From: an uncultured Eubacteriales bacterium
GTDB lineage: Bacteria; Bacillota; Clostridia; Oscillospirales; CAG-272
Direction: 5' to 3'
DNA length: 64,000 nucleotides
Assembly: GCA_934402395.1 (NCBI GenBank)
Contig: CAKRTQ010000001.1
Coordinates: 216,014 to 280,013 of the forward strand
How positions within the stretch are numbered: the first letter of the stretch is position 1; every line of letters begins with the position of its first letter. The position numbers and the translations under genes were made by a program. Shown here one piece after another: positions 44,710 through 52,135 of the stretch. The notes beneath the pieces were generated by a model, which was given only the letters and a program-made list of their open reading frames with translations, had not been told where the DNA came from and ran no database searches.

Positions 44710-46758
44710 ATGGGTCCCGGAGGATTCGGTCCCCCGCCCGGCGGACGAGGCGGATATCAATATGAAAAAGTGCCGGCGCCAAAAGGCATCGGCGATCTGC
44801 CGCGTTATCTGCGCGAGCTTCTCGGCGGCTTCTTTTACCGCCTGTTCTACACGTTTGTTCTGGTTTGGAAAACAGACCCTCTTATTCTGTTTACCATGCT
44901 GTTTATCTCTGTTTTTGACGGCGTGACCCCCATTATCGGCTCGCTTATAACCGCACGCATAACCAACGAAATGCAACGTCTGACGAGCGAACGGGCTGTC
45001 GCCGAGGCAAGCGGCGTACCGCTGGAGCTTCAGTTTGTCGGCTCGGTGCTGCTCGGACTGCTGATAGGACTTTTCACATTCCGACTTATAAACCGCGTGG
45101 TCACACGGATATCGAATTCGATAATCCGTATTGCCGGGCAGAAAGTCGTGAAGCAGGTCAAGGTCCAGATAATGGAGAAGGCAAAAACACTGGACCTTGC
45201 CTCCTTCGATATGCCCGGATTTTACGAAAAGCTCGAAAATGCCAACCGCGAGGCGGGCTCGCGCCCGATACAGACGCTTCAGGCAACATTCTCCATAGTA
45301 AGTACGATAATATCTCTTGTCGGTTATCTTGTGATACTCGCACGCATACCGAATATGTGGTGGATACCGCTTCTCATCGTCGTGGTCTCCTTCCCCTCGG
45401 CAGCAATAAACTTTTATTACCGCCGAAAGAACTTCCAGTATATGCGTCACCGTTCCAAGGACCGCCGGCAGATGAATTACTATTCCGATCTGCTCGTAAA
45501 CAAGGATATGGCAAAAGAGATCCGCATATTCAACCTTTCCGACACCTTCATAGACCGTTACAAGCAGGTGTTCAAGCAGTATTTTGCGGGGCTCAAGTCT
45601 CTGATAATACACGAAAGCTTCTGGCTCGTGCTGTCCGCAGTCATCTCATGCGCCGCGAACTGTCTTTGCTACGCCATAATCGCGCGCGGAGTTTTTGACG
45701 GCAGCTACCGCATAGGCGACTACTCCCTCTACACCGGCGCACTGACATCGATCGCCACCTGCGTCGCCTCATTCATAACGACATCGGCTTCGATATATGA
45801 GGGAACGCTGTTCATAGACAACCTTGTGTCGTTCATGAAGGAAAAGCAGACGGTCGTACCGACCAAGGAGCCGCCCGCGCCTGTTGCGCACGGCGCTCCG
45901 CACACAGTGGAATTCAAAAACGTCAGCTTTGCATATCCCGGCACCGAACGGTATGTGATAAAGAACGTAAATCTCAAATTCCGTCCCGGCGAGACTGTGG
46001 TTCTGGTCGGTCTCAACGGCGCCGGCAAGACCACGCTTATAAAGCTGCTCACGCGTCTTTACGATCCCACCGAGGGCATGATACTGCTTGACGGCAGGGA
46101 CATACGCGAGTACGACACGCACGAGCTTTATAACATATTCGGAATAATCTTTCAGGATTTCGGCAAGTACGCCGTGTCGGTGTCCGAAAACATCTCGTTC
46201 GGCAATATCGATGCGGAACCGGATCCGGCGCGCATACGCGAGAGCGCGCGCCAGAGCAGCGCAGACGAATACATCCGTGCGCTCCCGCGCGACTATGACA
46301 CGCCGCTCATGCGCATTTTTGAGCAGGACGGCATTGAGCTTTCGGGGGGGCAGTGGCAGAAGCTTGCAATAGCGCGGGCATTCTACCGCGAATCGGATAT
46401 ACTCATACTTGACGAGCCCACCGCGTCCCTTGACCCGATGGCGGAGCAGGAAATATTCAACACCTTCGACCGGCTGCGTGAAGGCAAGACAACGATATTC
46501 GTGTCGCACCGCCTCTCCTCTGCCGTTATCGCAAGCAAGATCGTCGTGCTGAAAGGCGGCGAGGTGATAGAAGAAGGCGATCACCGCGAGCTTATGGCAA
46601 AGCAGGGCGAATATTACAAGCTGTTCACAACGCAGGCGCAAAGATATATCGACAATACCGAAAAAGAACCGCCGCACGGCGGCGAACGCCGGCGCGGGCA
46701 CCGCAGACCGGAAGCCGACGATTTCCCCGCCGATACGGATGCCACAGACATGATCTGA
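44710..46758 (+). CDS. ABC exporter (fused permease-ATPase)
   Basis: 682 residues. A Gly/Pro-rich start is followed by six transmembrane segments (about 45-340) and an ATPase domain: VVLVGLNGAGKTTLIKLL (Walker A), ELSGGQWQKLAIARAF (signature), ILILDEPTASLDP (Walker B) and the switch His in TIFVSHRLSS. The half-transporter would work as a homodimer, or with another half encoded elsewhere, exporting a drug, lipid or peptide. The very charged C-terminal tail (about 640-682) is unusual. The last chromosomal gene before the mobile element. Confidence 0.92.
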   Translation: MGPGGFGPPPGGRGGYQYEKVPAPKGIGDLPRYLRELLGGFFYRLFYTFVLVWKTDPLILFTMLFISVFDGVTPIIGSLITARITNEMQRLTSERAVAEASGVPLELQFVGSVLLGLLIGLFTFRLINRVVTRISNSIIRIAGQKVVKQVKVQIMEKAKTLDLASFDMPGFYEKLENANREAGSRPIQTLQATFSIVSTIISLVGYLVILARIPNMWWIPLLIVVVSFPSAAINFYYRRKNFQYMRHRSKDRRQMNYYSDLLVNKDMAKEIRIFNLSDTFIDRYKQVFKQYFAGLKSLIIHESFWLVLSAVISCAANCLCYAIIARGVFDGSYRIGDYSLYTGALTSIATCVASFITTSASIYEGTLFIDNLVSFMKEKQTVVPTKEPPAPVAHGAPHTVEFKNVSFAYPGTERYVIKNVNLKFRPGETVVLVGLNGAGKTTLIKLLTRLYDPTEGMILLDGRDIREYDTHELYNIFGIIFQDFGKYAVSVSENISFGNIDAEPDPARIRESARQSSADEYIRALPRDYDTPLMRIFEQDGIELSGGQWQKLAIARAFYRESDILILDEPTASLDPMAEQEIFNTFDRLREGKTTIFVSHRLSSAVIASKIVVLKGGEVIEEGDHRELMAKQGEYYKLFTTQAQRYIDNTEKEPPHGGERRRGHRRPEADDFPADTDATDMI

Positions 46759-46788
46759 CAACGCTTCCCCACAACAACAGGTACCGGA

Positions 46789-46823
46789 GGTGTTAAAAAA
46801 CTCAAATTGAGTTTTTTAACACC
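46789..46823. terminator. Palindromic terminator at the chromosome-element border (repeat-family copy 7)
   Basis: Arms 46789-46805 and 46807-46823 pair for 17 bp (GGTGTTAAAAAACTCAA / TTGAGTTTTTTAACACC). It lies 31 nt after the exporter stop and 46 nt before the serine recombinase stop, so the left edge of element A must lie close to it. Confidence 0.85.
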
Positions 46824-46868
46824 CCCTTTGTTTATTCACTTAACTGTCCGAAAGCGGGAATAAATTCT

Positions 46869-48560
46869 TTATTTGCTCGCCTTGATATCGTTCTCGTACT
46901 TTTCGATCATCTTCTTAGACATGACACCCGTACGACCCCGATGTCGTTCACTAAGCTTTTTGAGCCATTTTTCCGTGTTTTTGCCCGTAAATATCTTGAT
47001 TTCAAGTTTCGCCGTATCATTTCCGTCTGATGTGACTATGATTTTATCGATATATTGGGCAACAAATTCATTTGTAATCATACCTGTGCTTGCGTCACGG
47101 ATAGCGGCATCGAGTCTTGCTTTTACCTCGCCGATGTGCTTGCGGTATTCCTCTTTTGTGAATAGCTGCTCTTCAAGTTCCGTGAGCGTTTTCTGCGCTT
47201 CCTCTGTCTCCCTGTCGCAGGAGGCGGTCATGGATTTAAAATTTGCCGTCGTAATGGCACCTGTCGTTACAAGCTCGAGAAGTTTATTTTTCTTTTGGTC
47301 GGCAAGCTCAATGATACGCTTCTGTTCTTCAATCTGCTTGGTTGTTTCATCATCAGCTTCCATTGACTTGAACATTTCCTCGTAGCTTGCAAGGAGTGCT
47401 TCAACGTCCACTCTCGTTTCGCTGAACACCTCGAACAAGATTGGCTTGACCTCATCCTCATATATTGGGAAGGACGGGCAAGCATCCGCGCCGTTGTTGA
47501 TCTTATTGGAGCATACCCACTTGGAGTTGACCTTGCCATCCTTGCTCTTGGATTCACGGCGGTAGTATGCGGTGCCGCAATGGGCGCAATATAATTTGCC
47601 TGTCAGCAGATTTGCGTGGTTGCATACGCCTTGGCGGTTCTTAACATCCTCGCTTCTTCGAGCCAACACCTCGTTAGCTTTATCCCATATTTCTTCGGAT
47701 ACGATAGCAGGTACGATTTCGCCCGTTTCGTCCTTGAATATTACCCATTCTTCGGGCGGTAGGAATTTCTGCTTCTTGGTGAACATATCGACGATGCGCA
47801 CTTTATTGCCTACGTAATATCCCTTGTATTTTGGATTGGATATGATGCCCGACATTGTGGTATGGGCAATTTTGTTGCCGTTGTAATTGCGGTAGCCTTG
47901 ATCGTAAAAAATCTTTTCAAGCTGCTTCATGCTGTATTCGCCTGTGGCATAAAGACGGAACAGATCTCGCACCATCGGTGCTTGGCTCTCGTCAATGACA
48001 AGTCGCTTATCCTCTTTCTTATAACCGAAGATACGGCTGTTGCCAAGCACAACGCTTGATTTGATGGCTTGCTGATGCCCGAATTTGACTCGTGAGGACA
48101 GCTTGCGAAGCTCGTCTTGGGCGATGGAGGACATGATGGTAAGGCGAAGCTCCGCATCCTCATCGAGGGTATTGATGTTATCGTTTTGGAAGAATACGCC
48201 GACGCCCATATTCAGAAGCTCTCTTGTGTATTGCAGAGAGTCGAGAGTGTTACGGGCAAATCGGGAGATCTCCTTGGTGATGATGAGGTCGAACATTCCT
48301 TCTTTTGCATCTGCAATCATCTCGTTGAAATGTTTTCTTTTCTTCGTGGAGATACCCGAAAGTCCTTCGTCAACGTAGCCGGGCACGTAAGTCCATTTTT
48401 CATTTTTCTGTATGAATTCTTCGTAATACGATATTTGGTTATCGAGCGAGTTTATCTGCTCATCGGTATCAGAGGATACGCGCGCATAGAATGTTACTCG
48501 CAGCGGAATATCGTATATCGATTTTGTTCGCAATAACGTTCTGATATTTAATATATCCAT
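46869..48560 (-). CDS. Large serine recombinase (TnpX/TndX-type integrase)
   Basis: 563 residues. The N-terminal resolvase domain has VTFYARVSSDTDEQ with Arg27 and the nucleophile Ser29; DLIITKEISRFARNT and LDEDAELRLTIMSSIAQDE complete the active site. A recombinase domain (about 165-280) and a zinc ribbon (LYCAHCGTAYYRRE ... CSNK ... ACP) follow, then a coiled coil rich in Glu/Lys (about 395-470). Such enzymes insert and excise mobilizable transposons (Tn4451, Tn5397) without host factors. AAAGG lies 8 nt before the ATG. It sits at the extreme left of element A. Confidence 0.95.
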   Translation of the reverse strand: MDILNIRTLLRTKSIYDIPLRVTFYARVSSDTDEQINSLDNQISYYEEFIQKNEKWTYVPGYVDEGLSGISTKKRKHFNEMIADAKEGMFDLIITKEISRFARNTLDSLQYTRELLNMGVGVFFQNDNINTLDEDAELRLTIMSSIAQDELRKLSSRVKFGHQQAIKSSVVLGNSRIFGYKKEDKRLVIDESQAPMVRDLFRLYATGEYSMKQLEKIFYDQGYRNYNGNKIAHTTMSGIISNPKYKGYYVGNKVRIVDMFTKKQKFLPPEEWVIFKDETGEIVPAIVSEEIWDKANEVLARRSEDVKNRQGVCNHANLLTGKLYCAHCGTAYYRRESKSKDGKVNSKWVCSNKINNGADACPSFPIYEDEVKPILFEVFSETRVDVEALLASYEEMFKSMEADDETTKQIEEQKRIIELADQKKNKLLELVTTGAITTANFKSMTASCDRETEEAQKTLTELEEQLFTKEEYRKHIGEVKARLDAAIRDASTGMITNEFVAQYIDKIIVTSDGNDTAKLEIKIFTGKNTEKWLKKLSERHRGRTGVMSKKMIEKYENDIKASK

Positions 48561-48625
48561 ATTGTTATCCTTTCTAAAAGTTCGTTATATCATCATCTAT
48601 CGACTTTATTATATCGCATTCGACC

Positions 48626-48724
48626 TCATAATGCAATACCAAAATCGAAAATTGCCCAAAATCTTTCTTTGGCGTTTATGTATCGGAAGAACCTTGCGGT
48701 ATCTTCCGAGGTGAGTACGCTCAC
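48626..48724 (-). CDS. Tiny ORF between relaxase and recombinase genes
   Basis: 32 codons from GTG 48724, which overlaps the previous stop (GTGA), 7 nt after GAAAGGG. The peptide includes VLTSEDTARFFRYINAKERF and ends FGIAL. Tight coupling and good protein-like composition support it; no family is recognised. Confidence 0.45.
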   Translation of the reverse strand: MSVLTSEDTARFFRYINAKERFWAIFDFGIAL

Positions 48725-48900
48725 CTTGCATCCCTTTCGGGAGATCGTCTTGCTTTTCTTGTGGCAATCTTTTCGGTCATTCTCTTATATTCCTTTTCGG
48801 AAATCGTGCCGTGTTCATACAGATAACGGTTGAAATAATTCAACCAAATATCCTCTGCCATACGCTCTTCGCGTTCTTCATCGGTTAAAACTTTCCCCAT
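48721..48900 (-). CDS. Small acidic/basic helical protein of the mobile element
   Basis: 59 residues, ATG 48900, 7 nt after GAGG. Sequence features: an acidic start (LTDEEREERMAEDIW), a middle LNYFNRYLYEHGTISEKEYK and a basic tail (KIATRKARRSPERDAR). The GTISEKEY... pattern resembles SHOCT-like small helices found in Clostridial mobile elements. Coupled to the tiny ORF downstream. Confidence 0.6.
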   Translation of the reverse strand: MGKVLTDEEREERMAEDIWLNYFNRYLYEHGTISEKEYKRMTEKIATRKARRSPERDAR

Positions 48901-48904
48901 TCAA

Positions 48905-48931
48905 TTACCTCGTTCTTTCAAAATTTTTCAA
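48905..48931 (-). CDS. Possible 8-codon coupling ORF
   Basis: TTG AAA AAT TTT GAA ... AGG TAA, with AGGAGG exactly 9 nt before the TTG. Its last codons and stop contain the GAGG ribosome-binding site of the 59-residue gene, so translating it would open or clear that site. Confidence 0.35.
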   Translation of the reverse strand: MKNFERTR

Positions 48932-48987
48932 ATATATTTTCCTCCTTCCGAGAGAAAAATATACCAACATTGGAAATGGTGCGCACA

Positions 48988-49076
48988 TGCGACGGCGTAA
49001 GTTGGTGTTAACCCCAAAATTACTTACCGTCGCACAAAATATCCCTTGCCGTCTTTGGGACAGCAAGGGATATTTT
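48988..49076. other. Two back-to-back hairpins after the relaxase gene
   Basis: First: TGCGACG + GTAAGT (48988-49002) pairs with ACTTAC + CGTCGCA (49022-49034), a 13-bp stem with a 2-nt bulge. Second: AAAATATCCCTTGC (49036-49049) pairs with GCAAGGGATATTTT (49063-49076), 14 bp, T-rich on both strands, a good terminator for the relaxase transcript. The first could be a recombination or transfer site. Confidence 0.6.
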
Positions 49077-49115
49077 CCATCATTCTCAAAAATCCAACGG
49101 GTACGCCCTGCGTGC

Positions 49116-51257
49116 TTACATACGTTGCTCCCATTCATGCTTCTTACGCTCCTTTCTGCTAATGGGCGTCGTGGTGCAATCCTGCGGCTGACGGTAGCTC
49201 TCGATGCTTGCAAGGCTGCCGACAAGCTCCGCGACATTTGTTGCGACGGCAAGGAATTGATTGTTCGCCATTCGCGTGAGCGCGAGGGCGGCGGACTCGT
49301 TACCTGCGTGTGCCGAGCGATTCAGATATTCAAGCGCCTTTTCCATATCGAATATATCTGCTTCAAAGATATATATCTGTGCGAGGCGGTAGTCAGCATA
49401 CATATTTCCGCGTGCCGACGCGATCTCCAAATGCTCAATGGCTTTGGCAATATCCTTCTTCACGACCTTGCCCTCCATAAAATATTTGCCGAGCGTATAG
49501 GCGGCAAACTCGCTACCGTTACGCTCGGCATTGAGTAGGTGGTCGAAGCCTTGGAATCGATAATCTCCAAACAGATCGCTCTCAACGTAGAGCTTTCCGA
49601 GCAAAGCGTCGGCGTATTTGTTGCCGTTACCTGCCGATTTTGACAGCCACTTCTCAGCTTCATATCCGTCCTCGCGGTAGATGATTCCGTAACAAAACAT
49701 CTTGCCCATACGGTATTGAGCAACATTGTGACCTGCCTTGGCGGCTTTTTCAAGATAATAGTCACCGATATTTTCGTTATAGAACCGGTTGTTCCCATCC
49801 AAATACAGACGGGCAAGGCGGTACATCGCATAGACGTTTCCGTTGCGTGCTTCCGCTTGGAGTTGATACGGAGGTTTGTACGCATCCATATCTTCCTCGT
49901 CGAATGGCATATCGTCATAGAGATTTCGCTCGTCAGCGAAGAAAGAAGTTATCTCATCAAGAGACAGATCACTGCGCTTAACAACGCGCTTGCGATTCCA
50001 GTACCCGCTATCAAGCCCATGATCCACTTCTTCATCTCGGAAATCATATCCGAGAAAGCTTCCATCCGATTGTCCGTTTCGGTGTTCAGTCGAGAGAAAA
50101 ATTGCTCTCGTGTCTTCCCATCCTGTGAGAGAATTTCTTTGTTCTCCCTCAGAAGATCCTGCACTTTCGGTACGATACTGTTCGCCGAGCTCTTGACGTC
50201 GCGGCTCAGATTGCCCGACCATTCCTTGATGCTGTCCCACATCAGATCCCATTCCTTCTGTGTCAGAACCCTCGATTCCAAGTCCGCAAACTTCTCGAAC
50301 AGCTCCGGCTGAAAGTCCGTCGTTGCCCTCATAAATTCGAGAAGCGCCTTGAGATCTTCCTTCGGGATCGCGTACACGATCGGCTGGTAAGGAGTCTCCG
50401 TCACCGTCTGCATCGCCTGTGCTGTGTTCTGCTTCAGCTTCGAAAGAGCCGAAGGGGGTGATTGTTTGTTGTCTGATTGCAAATTCATACTGCATATTCT
50501 CCTTTAGAAATTTTGATTCGTGGAGCTTGTTATCCCTCACCTTCATACCGTTTGGGCAGGTGTAGGTGATATATTTTCGGCTATCCGTCCACGTTACCGA
50601 ATAGCCCTCGGACTCCATAATCGCTATGAAGTCCTCTTTGCTTGCCGCCCGCGTCATTGCGTTTTCAATGGTGCAGATGGCTTTGAATTTCCAGCTGTCA
50701 CCCTTGAGCGCGGCACGGTACTCTCTTGTCGAAATGGATTTACCATCAAAGGTCTGCTTGAATTCGGGAAGAACAGAGAGCGCGTGTTCCTCGCATAAGC
50801 GGTCGCTGATACGGCGCATCTTTTCAATCGTATACGGGCCGTAATCAAGCTTCATGCCGCTTGTATAACTGACGCTGTTGATGACAAAATGATTGTGGAC
50901 TCTCTGCCGACCGTCATCGTCGTGAGCGTCAAGGTGTGTGCCGACAAGCACCTCAAAGCCGGGAAACATTTCCTCGGCAAGCCGCAAACCGATCTTGTGT
51001 GCGGTGTCATAATCTTCAATCTCTCCGGGTGCGAAGGACTGTTCGTAATGATAATAATACACGCCGCTTCGCTTGCCGTAGAGATTTTTGGTTGCCATAA
51101 ATTCATCATAAGCGGCAGCACCTATGCAATTTACCCCCGACAGATAGCGGTGTCCGTCCTCGTCAAGAGTCTTTGCATCTTGAGAAACATAACGGATGAC
51201 CGCCCTCATCGCGCTCTGATTTTGCTTCTTCGCTTTGATATAATTACACGTTGCCAT
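49116..51257 (-). CDS. MOBP-type relaxase with C-terminal Sel1 repeats
   Basis: 713 residues, ATG 51257 with GAGG 9 nt upstream. Residues 1-~190 form the relaxase: RAVIRYVSQDAKT, HKIGLRLAEEMFPGFEVLVG and the metal-binding VHNHFVINSVSY. A low-complexity Gly/Ser/Glu region (about 255-420) coincides with a second gene in another frame. Residues about 470-690 are Sel1-type repeats (AMYRLARLYLDG, AQYRMGKMFCYG, AAYTLGKYFMEG, ADYRLAQIYIFE), a protein-binding solenoid not normally attached to relaxases. It nicks oriT and pilots the strand during mobilization. Confidence 0.88.
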   Translation of the reverse strand: MATCNYIKAKKQNQSAMRAVIRYVSQDAKTLDEDGHRYLSGVNCIGAAAYDEFMATKNLYGKRSGVYYYHYEQSFAPGEIEDYDTAHKIGLRLAEEMFPGFEVLVGTHLDAHDDDGRQRVHNHFVINSVSYTSGMKLDYGPYTIEKMRRISDRLCEEHALSVLPEFKQTFDGKSISTREYRAALKGDSWKFKAICTIENAMTRAASKEDFIAIMESEGYSVTWTDSRKYITYTCPNGMKVRDNKLHESKFLKENMQYEFAIRQQTITPFGSFEAEAEHSTGDADGDGDSLPADRVRDPEGRSQGASRIYEGNDGLSAGAVREVCGLGIEGSDTEGMGSDVGQHQGMVGQSEPRRQELGEQYRTESAGSSEGEQRNSLTGWEDTRAIFLSTEHRNGQSDGSFLGYDFRDEEVDHGLDSGYWNRKRVVKRSDLSLDEITSFFADERNLYDDMPFDEEDMDAYKPPYQLQAEARNGNVYAMYRLARLYLDGNNRFYNENIGDYYLEKAAKAGHNVAQYRMGKMFCYGIIYREDGYEAEKWLSKSAGNGNKYADALLGKLYVESDLFGDYRFQGFDHLLNAERNGSEFAAYTLGKYFMEGKVVKKDIAKAIEHLEIASARGNMYADYRLAQIYIFEADIFDMEKALEYLNRSAHAGNESAALALTRMANNQFLAVATNVAELVGSLASIESYRQPQDCTTTPISRKERKKHEWEQRM
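49949..50488 (-). CDS. Embedded gene overlapping the relaxase linker (MbeB/MbeD-like position)
   Basis: 179 residues, wholly inside the relaxase gene in a different frame. An AAAGGAG site lies 10 nt before its ATG. The product looks real: helical, charged (FEKFADLESRVLTQKEWDLM, KVQDLLRENKEILSQDGKT), with a C-terminal membrane segment (WIMGLIAGTGIASALLSAVI then CLLMR). In ColE1-type plasmids mbeB and mbeD also lie inside the relaxase gene mbeA in another frame and aid mobilization. By position this may be an analogue; there is no sequence match I can claim. Confidence 0.7.
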   Translation of the reverse strand: MNLQSDNKQSPPSALSKLKQNTAQAMQTVTETPYQPIVYAIPKEDLKALLEFMRATTDFQPELFEKFADLESRVLTQKEWDLMWDSIKEWSGNLSRDVKSSANSIVPKVQDLLRENKEILSQDGKTREQFFSRLNTETDNRMEAFSDMISEMKKWIMGLIAGTGIASALLSAVICLLMR

Positions 51258-51594
51258 CGTCGATTACCTCGTCGCTCGGCTCAACATTTCCGCTTGCAAC
51301 TGTGCCGTCGAGCGCATCATACAGACCGTTGATCGCGGCATAATTTCTCTCCAAAGCATTCGTTGCCTCGGTCAGATTTACGGTCATGACGCGACCTTGA
51401 TGGGCGAGCATTGTGAGCTGATTGACGTTTCTGCCGATGGCTTTTAACTCAAAAAGCGTTGGCTTCAGCTCCTCAACTTGGTAGATCGTCCTGCCAAGTG
51501 CCGCGCTCAAAAGATATTCTCTTTGAGATAAGCCCGTCTTTGCGACGAGCTTTTTTATCTTCTTCTGCTCGGCTTCACTCACCCAAAAGGACAT
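51244..51594 (-). CDS. mobC: Mobilization protein MobC
   Basis: 116 residues from ATG 51594. MSFWVSEAEQKKIKKLV then LSQREYLLSAALGR form a ribbon-helix-helix, followed by the MobC block LKAIGRNVNQLTMLAHQG. MobC helps the relaxase open oriT. The frame continues 18-20 codons upstream to a stop, with text (ENTKEKSDSGGRVRDKK) that looks coding; a GAGG site sits 9 nt before AUC 51648 and 6 nt before AUU 51651, whereas ATG 51594 has only a weak site. The true start may be non-AUG. It overlaps the relaxase start by 14 nt. Confidence 0.85.
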   Translation of the reverse strand: MSFWVSEAEQKKIKKLVAKTGLSQREYLLSAALGRTIYQVEELKPTLFELKAIGRNVNQLTMLAHQGRVMTVNLTEATNALERNYAAINGLYDALDGTVASGNVEPSDEVIDDGNV

Positions 51595-51684
51595 CTTTTT
51601 ATCTCTGACACGACCGCCGGAATCAGATTTTTCTTTTGTGTTTTCGATAATAATTTACCTCACATTCTTTAATATTTGCGCTGT

Positions 51685-51787
51685 GCTGAAGTGGGGGCTT
51701 GGGGGCTTCGCCCCCGACAAGCGTGGGGTTGGGGATGCGCCGCCGTTGGCGGTGGGAACCCCAACCCTCTGCTTGCCCCGCTTCAGC
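51685..51787. other. Three-branched inverted-repeat region, candidate oriT
   Basis: The outer stem GCTGAAGTGGGG (51685-51696) pairs with CCCCGCTTCAGC (51776-51787). Inside it are GGGGGC-TTC-GCCCCC (51701-51715) and GGGTTGGGG...CCCCAACCC (51726-51734 with 51759-51767) enclosing CCGCC/GGCGG. A further CCCGC/GCGGG hairpin ends the region. It lies directly upstream of mobC and the relaxase gene, where oriT of mobilizable elements is usually found. Confidence 0.5.
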
Positions 51788-51805
51788 GGGAGTTCTACTG
51801 TGTAC

Positions 51806-51952
51806 TCATCGCTTATCAAACAGCGGACAGCGAAGAATATCCACGCGGTAGCTTTGCTTACACTTGCGCTTGCAGTGTAGGCACTTTTTGTTGTAGGCAA
51901 CGTGTCCCGAAGGCTTTCGGAAGAATTGCCATTCATCAACTTTTTCCCTTAT
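51806..51952 (-). CDS. Small Cys-rich protein, apparent AUA start
   Basis: 48 codons. WQFFRKPSGHVAYNKKC, LHCKRKC and LRCP give CxxCx3C plus a distal Cys, a likely zinc site. The text is similar to small Cys-rich proteins I have seen in Clostridial mobile elements. An AGGAGG site (51967-51962) lies 9 nt before an AUA codon in this frame; the frame has no ATG, GTG or TTG before the conserved part and is closed by TGA just upstream. Either AUA is used or a base differs from the ancestral ATG. Confidence 0.5.
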   Translation of the reverse strand: MREKVDEWQFFRKPSGHVAYNKKCLHCKRKCKQSYRVDILRCPLFDKR

Positions 51953-52002
51953 ATCGGTGTACCTCCTTTCTCAAAAAATACTGACAGGGGTATAATGAAA
52001 AA

Positions 52003-52120
52003 GGCGTAACATCCGATACACTGCGAGGTCGTGAAGCCATTCTTGCTCTAAACCTCAGCTTGACCTCGCGCGAACTTGCTGACGCAAGTTCCGAAAATCT
52101 GTGCAATCGCCTGTTACGCC
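52003..52120 (-). ncRNA. Structured three-helix RNA candidate
   Basis: Three stems pair perfectly: P1 GGCGTAACA/TGTTACGCC (52003-52011 with 52112-52120), P2 GCGAGGTC/GACCTCGC (52023-52030 with 52062-52069) and P3 GAACTTGC/GCAAGTTC (52072-52079 with 52084-52091, loop TGAC). P2 and P3 are both enclosed by P1, a three-way junction. On the minus strand P1 is followed by five T, so the RNA would begin 16 nt after the helicase stop and could end there as a terminator, or be a stable RNA. A 67-codon frame runs through it but has no protein-like features. Confidence 0.55.
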
Positions 52121-52135
52121 ATAACGCCATTTTCA

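Noticed and set aside
51655..51939. 94-codon minus-strand frame starting MMNGNSS
   Set aside because: It runs through the inverted repeats and competes with the Cys-rich frame, which has the ideally spaced AGGAGG. The composition is unlike a protein.
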